A stretch of 64,000 nt of DNA, from contig JACCGJ010010774.1 in assembly GCA_013407085.1 (NCBI GenBank), positions 1-64,000 on the forward strand. The letters are read 5' to 3'. Made by a program: the position numbers and the translations under genes. The DNA is from Atriophallophorus winterbourni (Eukaryota; Platyhelminthes; Trematoda; Plagiorchiida; Microphallidae). Below are positions 56,340 to 64,000 of the stretch, piece by piece. Each line of letters begins with the position of its first letter. The stretch's first letter is position 1. The notes beneath the pieces are model-generated. The model was given only the letters and a program-made list of their open reading frames with translations. It searched no databases and was not told where the DNA came from.

Positions 56340-59300
56340 GTGCCACTGTGTAGTACGCTAATGTGTGCAGCTTAAGAAATAAGTGGTCTGAGCTTTCTCT
56401 TCCTGTAGCCGAGCTACACCCGAGGGCTATAGCGCTGTCTAAAACCTGGCTGTCTGCCTTTGATGTTGTGCCAGCTAGTATCAGCGAACAGTATCTTCTG
56501 GCAATAGAAGAGGCGGAGGCGTGGCACGTTTCCTGGAATATGGTCTGCACAATACGGGTCCAGGGTTATCACTCGCTATTGAAAATGTCCAAGTGGTTAC
56601 TAGTGTCCTGACTTGCTACAAGTCAGCACTGGCGATTGCTTGTGTTTACGTCACGCCCTGTGCAACTCTGCGAGAAATTAGTCAAATGCTTGAAATGCTT
56701 GACGGGTTGTTTCAATCAGCCCCAAGCGTACTCATTCTAGGTGATTTTAATCTCCCAGATATATACTGGTCAGCTCCCTCAGGGGTACTCACTGAGCAAT
56801 CCGCATCTTTTCTCGATTGGATCCACTATCATGGATTACATCAGCACATGAACAAACCCACTAAGTTCCGCGATGGATGCACTCCATCCACTCTTGACTT
56901 GATGCTGTCGTCTCAGCTAGAAGCTGTCAAGAATGTCAAGTTCCTATCCCCTCTTGGCAAAAGCGACCACGTAATGTTAGGCATCGAAGCGCTGTTGCGT
57001 TTTCACAAACCTCTTGCGCGCCCTGGACGTAATTTTAGGCGTGTTGACTGGGGCCTACTTTTACAGTCATCAAAATCTTACCTTCTGTTCTCGAGTGATT
57101 CTAGTGTAACTGAAAACTGAGACAGAATTTGCAGATTTCTTAACGGGCTACAAGACCTGCATGCTCCACTGCAATGCGTGAATAAGCACCAGCGGCCACC
57201 ATGGTGGTCTCCCAGCGTTCGTCGTTCTATTCGTAAACGTGATCGCTTATGGAGGCAATATAGGCTATCGCTCACCTCTGGTTCGTGGGTCCGTTACAGA
57301 ACCGCTCGAAACGCTTGTGTCAAAATGCAGCGTGTGCTCAAACAGAAGTTTGAGTTATCCTTAGCCAGGGATGCTAAATCCAACCCGAAAAGGTTTTACA
57401 GTTACGCGCAATCTAGAAGAAAAACTAGGGTAAACATCGGTGACTTATAATTGGAGGATGGACAAGTAGCTAATAGTGACCTAGCTGAGGCGACAGCCTT
57501 CTCAAAGTTTTTCAGTAGCGTTCAGCGAAGGGATAATTCTTTACTCACACCGCCTGAGTTGCTTAACTTTAATGAGGCGGAGGTGTATGTAGCTCTTATT
57601 CATGTTCGTGCTAACAAGGCTGAGGGTTCGGATCACATCCACTCAATTATGCTGAGAAATCTCCCCCCAGTGCTTGCAGAACCACTATGTCAGCTCTTCA
57701 ATTCATGTTTGCACTCGGCAATGGTTCCTCGTGAGTGGAAATAAGCCATAGTAGTACCAATACATAAAGGTGGTTGCAGGTCGATTCTTGGTAACTATAG
57801 TCCAGTCAGCCTGACCAGCATCGTCTAGAAAGTATTGCGAAGACTTATACGCGACAAAATCTGCTGGCATCTCTGCCAGCATTCTCTACTTAGTGTAGCT
57901 CAACATGGATTCCTGAAAGGGAGGTCTTGTCTGACTGACCTCTTGAGTTCTCTTAATATTGCTACGAAAAGGTTGGATGAAGGGAAGCCGGTCGAGGCGC
58001 TCTTCCTGGATTTTAGCAAGGCTTTCGTTTCCGTCAGCCACAGATTTTTAGAAACTAAGCTGGCAGCAAAAGGCATACGGGGTAGTTTACTTGCTTGGAT
58101 AGAATCATTCCCGACAGGTAGGACCTTTAGAGTACGAGTAGGATCTACATTGTCGATCCAAACGGAGGTGATAAGTGGGGTGCCTCAGGAGTCTGTGCTA
58201 GGTCCGCTGCTCTTTCTGATTTTTATCGATGGCTTGTCGCCTATCTTGGAGTGCCCGTGCTTCATTATTGCGGATGACGTGAAGTTCATTGGTTCAACGA
58301 ATGAAGATACTCTGATGCACGACCTCGAGCGGGTCATTGACTGGTCCATACTTTGGGACCTCCCACTGAACCTCAATAAGTGCCAACTCTTGTCTGCTCT
58401 GGTCGACAAGATCACAGTCCAGGTGTCAGGTACTCCTATTAGCGTTGATGCCACAGAGCGGGTTAAGGACTTGGGTGTTCTAGTTAGAGCTGACTTCAAA
58501 TGGGAGGACCAATGCGCTGTTGCAGCGCAACGTGCACGCAATGTGCTTTTCAGCAGAAGTCCCGACGTGTTCCTGCCAATTTGAAAGGTCGTTAGTCAGG
58601 CCGCATTTGGAATATTGTGTCCAGGCGTGGTGTCCTCACTACCAGAAGGATATCATTCGACTTGAAAGCGTCCAGCGATTAGCAACATGCATGATTGAGG
58701 GTCAGCGTGGAAAAAGTTATGCTGATCGCCTTTGGGCTCTGGGTCTTTTCTCTCTCAAGCGTCGTCGTTTGAGAGGTGATCTGATTGAAACCTTCAAGAT
58801 CTTAAAGGGCTTAAGCGGCGTTAATCCAGATGACATCTTTACCTTAAGTCCTAAGCTGGGCACTCGCGGACACGCACTCAAGCTCGCTAAGGAACGATGT
58901 CAACTAGATTCTAGAAAAAACTTTTTCAGCTTGAGGGTGGTCAACTTCTGGAACAAGCTCCCTGAAGAACTTATCTCCTGTAGTTCCGTCTCAACTTTCA
59001 AGCAGGGTTTAGACCGTAACTGGGGTAAGTTATTCTCTGATTACATCCCATGATTACCATGCTTAGGTTGTCCTCCATTTTGCTCGCTATTCACTGTAGC
59101 AATTTTAGAGCATGTTCTTATTCTTGATTCTCCATCACCTGACCTCTCACCGTGCTGGTGAGGAGAAACTGCCTTTTCTTTTTTCCAGCATCGATTATTG
59201 CACGTTGCTGTCCTACTACTATCCTACTACTACTACAGCGCCTGGCACCGCGATCATCAGAGATTGCAAACAGAGAAGAAAGAAAATTACCTTTTGGAAG

Positions 59301-59505
59301 TGCATCGATTATAGCGCGGTGCTCCTCCAACGACATTCTCCTAGTCCTACGACAATCAGAGGTTTCACACGGAGAAAAAGGATTGACCCTTTTGCAGAGG
59401 TGGGCGCTTCTCCGTAGCTTTCCAACGAAAGAAATTCTGGACGCTCGATTGGCTTGTCAGCCACTTACTGTCCTGTGCCTACTGAACTGAACTGAACTAA
59501 AATGA
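56340..59505 (+). pseudogene. Decayed CR1-like ORF2 (endonuclease, RT) and 3' UTR
   Basis: Endonuclease: LRNKWSEL near 56370, LILGDFNLPDIYWSAP near 56740, GKSDHVMLGIEALL near 56960. RT: NKAEGSDHIHSIML near 57620, LFLDFSKAFVSVSHRF near 58010 (the usual FDxV position is FVSV), SGVPQESVLGPLLFLIF near 58180, CFIIADDVKFIG near 58260 (A-D-D kept). The C-terminus VRPHLEYCVQAWCPHYQ and RGHALKLAKERCQL continues in another frame to 59053. At least four frame breaks (near 56330, 57118, 57450, 57745 and 58580). The 3' UTR ends CTGAACTGAACTGAACT near 59500. Confidence 0.87.
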
Positions 59506-59559
59506 ACATACGAAATATATAGATTTAAAGATGTCAGTTTGACAATAGTGGATGCTCTT

Positions 59560-59938
59560 GTGGTGGTTCAGGCTACGTGAAATTACAGTATGTGTGTAAA
59601 AAGTAAAAAAGTAACCACTCACAATAATTCTTCGATTGATTCGAAAACGATTCTTCCCAGCTTGGCAATTGGCTATATCGGTCCAAACGTCAAAGTTTTA
59701 TCACCGCGGTAAACCCAAGAATTAGCTGTGGCTGAAATATGGAGCGGTCCTTTTATAGCAGGCAAGCAATCTTTCCACAATCCACAGTCAGAACTCCAAG
59801 CACGCAGTGCGGGTATCAAAAGAGATGAGAAGATCAACTCCGAGCAAACGAAAATTTATATTCGTAAAATCCGGGTACAATTCAAAAAGTGTACATTGAT
59901 TGATACAAACAAAAATGCTTACAGAAAAACGCCATAGT
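59560..59938 (-). repeat. Probable 3' LTR of the second Gypsy element
   Basis: Directly follows the purine tract and carries a TATA box (CTATAAAAGG on minus). The downstream limit is a guess; comparison with the 5' LTR outside the window would fix it. Confidence 0.6.
59749..59757 (-). promoter_or_regulatory. TATA box in the 3' LTR
   Basis: TATAAAAGG on the minus strand, about 190 bp inside the LTR-like sequence, oriented for LTR-driven transcription. Confidence 0.6.
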
Positions 59939-59985
59939 ACTCCCCCCTAGAGCGTCGGGCCTAAAGAAGACGCTCGAAGAAATCG

Positions 59986-61350
59986 TTAGGCTGTGAAGTC
60001 ATCAAACTTTGATGGGAAATGGACTCTACGGCCAGATCGGGTTTGCCTGTTATGGTCAGTTTGTTTGATACACGGGGGTAAAGGGGGTTTCGATGGGGGT
60101 TCGGGAGTACCGGTGAGGGGTGGAGGGACAAAATCTTGAGGAGCAACGTTCGGGGTATTTTCTTTCGCCTCTGGTGCCGGTTCGACGTAGGCTACTTTCA
60201 AACGATCGACGCTGACGGTCTCGTGTGTTCCGTTGCGGTCAATAACGAAGTATTTTGGATACCTGTTGATTACCTTGTACGGGCCAGTGTATGGCGGCTG
60301 TAGCGGTCGGCGTACATGATCTACCCGCACAAACACAAAGTCGCAAATGTTCAAGTCAGGTGGAATGTAGCAGGGTTGAACGTGCTGTCGGGTTGGGGTA
60401 GCTCGTAAGTTTTTCATGAAGCTGCGAAGGCGGCTGACATATTGTGGTACGGTAAGGTCCAATGACGAGTCGGAAGATGTCAGAAATTCGCCTGGAAGGG
60501 TAAGTGTACTACCGTACACCAATTCAGCAGCTGAACAAACTAGGTCTTCTTTCACTGTGGTACGTATACCAAGAAGTACTAGGGGTAGTGTCTCGGACCA
60601 ACGTTCAGTATTCCCATGACACATGAGTGCGGCTTTCAGTTGGCGGTGAAATCTTTCGACTAAGCCGTTCGAAGAAGGGTGGTAGGCTGTAGTCTGAATG
60701 TGTTTCGTATCGAGCATGTTGTTCAGTTCCTTGAAAAGCGTTGATTGGAATTGGGAACCTCGATCAGTAGTGATGGTGTTTGGTACGCCAAAATTACTGA
60801 TCCAGTGCTGAACAAAAGCTTTAGCAACAGTTTCTGCACTGATATCAGGAATTGCTACTGCCATTGGCCAACGCGTAAAACGATCAATGCAGGTAAGTAT
60901 GTAGCAACATCCGTTAGAGACTGCTAGTGGGCTCACGAGATCCAAGTGCACGTGTTGGAAACGTTCAGTAACTGGCGGGAACGTACCAAGGTAGCTGATG
61001 TTGTGTCGTTATGTCTGTTGACATCGCAAGCAACATTTTGTCCAAAGTTGTATGTCTTTATGCATGTCAGACCAGAGGTAGCGAGAACTGACTAATTTTC
61101 GTGTCGCTCTTACTCCCGGATGTGAAAAACCATGCAAGTGGTCGAAAACTCTACGTCTCATGTCTGATGGGACGATCGGACGCGGTTTTCCTGTTGCCAT
61201 GTCACAAACCAGGTAATGTGGAGAATCGGGTATCGGGACTCGGCGGATTTTTCCCATCTCTGAAGTTTCATAGCGACTCAGTACCGGATCAGATTGCTGC
61301 GAACGTGCTAGTTGTTCCAAATCGATTCCAGGCAGGTCGATGGCACTCAG
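59986..61350 (-). pseudogene. Integrase region of the second Gypsy element
   Basis: HHCC finger (VFDHLHGFSHPGVRAT, CCLRCQQT) at 61320-61009, interrupted by a TAA at 61009-61011 immediately after the last cysteine. The DDE core then runs in the same frame: [43 protein letters not shown]. It ends with a Pro-rich tail and [14 protein letters not shown]. Apart from the stop it is uninterrupted. Confidence 0.88.
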
Positions 61351-62739
61351 TTAAATCCGAGAAAACGTATCCGCCACTGTGTTTGACGAGCCTGATAGGT
61401 CACGAATGTCGCTCGTGAATTGGGAGATGTAGTCTAATTGACGGATCTCTCGCGGTGAATAACGATCGGAAGTTGTGGCGAGTGCAAACGTTAGCGGTTT
61501 GTGATCGGTGTAAACCGTGAAACTGCGACCTTCGAGTAAATGCCGGAAATGGCGAATGGAATAATAAACAGCGAGGAGCTTGCGACAAAAGGTACTATAT
61601 CGTGTCTGCGCTGGCTGTAGTCGGCGTGAGAAGAAAGCTATGGGTCTAATCGTGTTATCGACCTCTTGTTGGAGTACTGCGCCTACCGCTTCGTTTGATG
61701 CATCGGTAACAAGCGATAAGTGAGCATCTGTCTCAGCTGATATATAAGTCGGAGTTGTCGCCTGCTCAGAGGCGGGTTTAAGCGCATCAAAAGCTTCGAT
61801 CGCTTGTGGATTCATTGAAAAATGTCTTTCTTTGCAGCAAAGTAAATCTGTAACCGGTTGAGCTAACTTCGCGCAATGAGGAATGAATCGTCTATAATAG
61901 TTAACTAGGCCCAAAAATCGACGCAACTGGCGGATTGGACTGGGGCATGGATAATCGTGGATGGCAGAGACTTTCTGTTCAACGGGTTTAATTCTGGTTG
62001 AATCGATGCGGTGACCGAGAAAGTCTAGTGTTTTCACATGGAAGATGCATTTATCTGGATTAACGACAATCCCATACTGAGATAGGCGCTGAAAAACCTC
62101 TCGAAGATGCTCAACATGTTCTGTCGATGTGTTGCTAGCAATTAGCACGTCATCAATATAAACGTATACAAAGGGCAATCCCTTAAATACTTGATCCATA
62201 AAACGCTGGAAAGTTTGTGCGGCATTTCGGAGGCCAAATGGCATTCGTACGAATTCATATAAGCCAGATGGTGTCGTGACAGCCGTTTTAGGGATATCTT
62301 CCTTCGCAACGGGGATTTGGTGATAGGCGCGAACTAGGTTAAGCTTCGAGAACACGGATTTTCCGTTTATGGACGCCGTAAAATCGTGGATGTGTGGAAT
62401 GGGGTAACGGTCTGGTACCGTAATGCGATTAAGTTCCCTATAATCTCCGCATAGGCGCCACGTATCGGCGGTACTTTTTTCAACCATATGTAGTGGAGAA
62501 GCCCATGGTGAGGTCGACGAGCGGATGATTCCTAGCTCCAACATATGTTCAAACTCTTGTTTGGCGATCGCCAGTTTGTTTGGAGCTAGTCTACGTGGTT
62601 TGGCAAAAACTAAAGCGCCACGTGTGACGATGTGGTGTTCGACCTGGTTCTTGACCACATTTGTGAATGCCTGTGGTTTGAAGATCTCCGGAAACTGGAC
62701 TATGAGTTCCTTACAAGGCTGGGTGACGACAGTAGTCAA
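61351..62739 (-). CDS. RT and RNase H region of the second Gypsy element
   Basis: 462-residue open segment: [56 protein letters not shown], then RNase [28 protein letters not shown] and [10 protein letters not shown]. It ends at an in-frame TAA (61351-61353) after RNase H, and begins just after an in-frame TAG that separates it from protease. All RT and RNase H motifs are present. It is one slice of a longer pol broken only by stop codons. Confidence 0.9.
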   Translation of the reverse strand: MTTVVTQPCKELIVQFPEIFKPQAFTNVVKNQVEHHIVTRGALVFAKPRRLAPNKLAIAKQEFEHMLELGIIRSSTSPWASPLHMVEKSTADTWRLCGDYRELNRITVPDRYPIPHIHDFTASINGKSVFSKLNLVRAYHQIPVAKEDIPKTAVTTPSGLYEFVRMPFGLRNAAQTFQRFMDQVFKGLPFVYVYIDDVLIASNTSTEHVEHLREVFQRLSQYGIVVNPDKCIFHVKTLDFLGHRIDSTRIKPVEQKVSAIHDYPCPSPIRQLRRFLGLVNYYRRFIPHCAKLAQPVTDLLCCKERHFSMNPQAIEAFDALKPASEQATTPTYISAETDAHLSLVTDASNEAVGAVLQQEVDNTIRPIAFFSRRLQPAQTRYSTFCRKLLAVYYSIRHFRHLLEGRSFTVYTDHKPLTFALATTSDRYSPREIRQLDYISQFTSDIRDLSGSSNTVADTFSRI

Positions 62740-62751
62740 AACTCGAATAGA

Positions 62752-63072
62752 CTATATGGATGTGTAATGGTATTCGCCTATTGAATTTAACTTCGTGGTG
62801 TTATCAATAAGCCTTCGTTGGCTTATGTTCACCGCGAGGTTGAAATTAGACAAAAAATCTGCACCCAAAATCGGAGTTTTCACGTCTGCAATGGTGAACA
62901 CCCAGTGGAACGATCTTCGTAAGCCCAGGTCTACCGCGAGGGACCGATGACCGTAAGTGGCTATCCGAGTACCGTTGGCCGCCTGAAGGGTCAATCCCGA
63001 CGGACACTTGCGTTCGGTTTCTTTAGGTGGGATGACGCTGAGTTCCGCACCGGTGTCTACCAGAAAACGCAA
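62752..63072 (-). pseudogene. Protease region of the second Gypsy element
   Basis: [14 protein letters not shown] (active-site DTG) and the flap-side ILGADFLSNFNL, ending at a TAG 12 bp before the RT segment in the same frame. The protease frame differs from that of gag. Confidence 0.87.
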
Positions 63073-63137
63073 TTTCGTTGTGTTGTCAGAGATATAGAGG
63101 AAACGGCTAACTTTGTTGACAGGCAGTGCAGCCGTTC

Positions 63138-63953
63138 CTACTGCCTGGCGTAATCGTTTCCCTGGTCTTTAGATTTGGAAACAAAACTGCAGGGTCTGGT
63201 GCATCTGTAGGCGCGTTCACCGAATCTGCGGTGGTAATAGCAAAGACCTTGCCCTTTACTCCGACTTCGTGAATATCGTTTATTCGGACTGTCTCTCTGT
63301 GATGACCGAGATCGATCATTTCGTGAAGTACGTATGCGCATGCAAAGTTCGTCGAGTCGCGATTTCAACTCGGAGATCTCTGATTCTAAAGTTGAAGGAG
63401 TTGAGTTATGAGGCGATTGTACTACTGCAATGGTTGGCTTATGATTTTCATACACTCGATCGGCGATGGCAGCAAGCTTATCTAACTTGTAATCTTCTTC
63501 GACCACTGAAAGTGCTTTTCGAACATCGCTGGGTAGTTTTTGCAGCCACAATTCTTTTAAAATCAGTTCGCCAACTGGTGTTGTACCTTGTAACTCAATC
63601 ATTCGGCGAAGGAGTTGCGACGGTGTATTGTCACCTAGTTCGATACCCAAAAGTATTTTGCGTAAGTTTTTCGCATCAGATGCTGCTATACGCGATATCA
63701 AAGCTGATTTCAGTACATCATACGGTTTATCAGCAGGTCTGTTGTAAATGATATCAGCAACTTCGGATGCGACTGCGTGTGGTAAGCTTCCTATGACGTA
63801 ACAGTACATTGCTTTTTGGCTAGTAATGCGTCGAGTTTCGAAAATAGCTTCTACTTGAGCGAACCATAATCTAGGGTTTGCTACGCCAAACTCAGGAAGT
63901 GGTAAATGACCAATATCTGCTGGGAAAGGTGCTGTCTGTGGAATACTGTCCAT
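63138..63953 (-). CDS. Gag of the second Gypsy element
   Basis: 271 residues from an ATG. Capsid-like N-terminus (RLWFAQVEAIF, LILKELWLQKLPSDVRKAL) and a knuckle CYYHRRFGERAYRC plus TRPC near the C-terminus, the same C-X2-H-X9-C-X3-C pattern as the other element. It stops shortly after the knuckle, and protease follows in another frame. In the 35710 element Gag and protease are fused, so the shift is either a lesion or a programmed site. Confidence 0.88.
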   Translation of the reverse strand: MDSIPQTAPFPADIGHLPLPEFGVANPRLWFAQVEAIFETRRITSQKAMYCYVIGSLPHAVASEVADIIYNRPADKPYDVLKSALISRIAASDAKNLRKILLGIELGDNTPSQLLRRMIELQGTTPVGELILKELWLQKLPSDVRKALSVVEEDYKLDKLAAIADRVYENHKPTIAVVQSPHNSTPSTLESEISELKSRLDELCMRIRTSRNDRSRSSQRDSPNKRYSRSRSKGQGLCYYHRRFGERAYRCTRPCSFVSKSKDQGNDYARQ

Positions 63954-64000
63954 TTTATTGAAAAAAATTTAAAAATATGCTAAAAAATCAAAATAGTGGG

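Larger units (their letters stand above)
59506..64000 (-). mobile_element. Second Gypsy-type LTR retrotransposon, 5' end beyond the window
   Basis: A minus-strand element of a different family from the one at 35710. Gag starts at 63953 and the integrase ends at 59986. A purine tract (minus strand CTAGGGGGGAGT, about 59939-59950) precedes LTR-like sequence below 59938. The left end of the 3' LTR is not resolved because the 5' LTR lies outside the window; it probably falls between 59506 and 59640. Confidence 0.87.

Noticed and set aside
1..64000. CRISPR array, operons of bacterial type, or rRNA genes
   Set aside because: No regularly spaced identical repeats with unique spacers and no rRNA signature; intron structure and retrotransposons show a eukaryotic nuclear sequence.

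Overview
The window looks like nuclear DNA of a parasitic flatworm, most likely a digenean trematode. The evidence is intron-split animal genes buried among RTE-like and CR1/Jockey-like non-LTR retrotransposons and Gypsy elements with a C-X2-H-X9-C-X3-C Gag knuckle, a combination I associate with trematode CsRn1/Boudicca-type elements. I cannot name the species.

Region 1-31.1 kb is the genic half. A 5'-truncated RTE-like element (1-2035, minus) is followed by PIGV (2249-6475, plus), an ER mannosyltransferase of GPI-anchor synthesis. Converging on it is LRWD1/ORCA (7603-19401, minus), reconstructed here from 13 exons: an LRR N-terminus, a long low-complexity middle and a WD40 C-terminus, acting at replication origins and heterochromatin. 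Only 198 bp upstream of the first LRWD1 exon I can place lies the stop codon of a second minus-strand gene (19600-31098, at least eight exons). It encodes an apparent NAB-like transcriptional corepressor with two NCD2-like domains and an internally duplicated exon pair. Introns and intergenic DNA of this half carry about 20 copies of one SINE-like family of roughly 233 bp, one of them flanked by a perfect 13-bp target-site duplication, plus RTE fragments.

Region 31.1-64 kb is a transposon block with no host gene that I recognise. In order it holds: a CR1-like element with two open ORFs (31617-35618); a complete Gypsy element with 404-bp LTRs and a CTCG target duplication (35710-40597); an AT-rich stretch without recognisable genes (40.6-44.8 kb); a decayed non-LTR element (44.87-48.4 kb) interrupted by an insert carrying a piggyBac-transposase C-terminus; its near-identical inverted copy (50.4-52.6 kb); CR1-like 3' fragments and a minus-strand solo LTR (53.0-54.7 kb); a decayed full-length CR1-like element (54.8-59.5 kb); and a second, different Gypsy element on the minus strand (about 59.5 kb to beyond the window end).

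Exon limits were set by hand from GT/AG signals, reading-frame phase and similarity to remembered family members. No alignment or database search was run.
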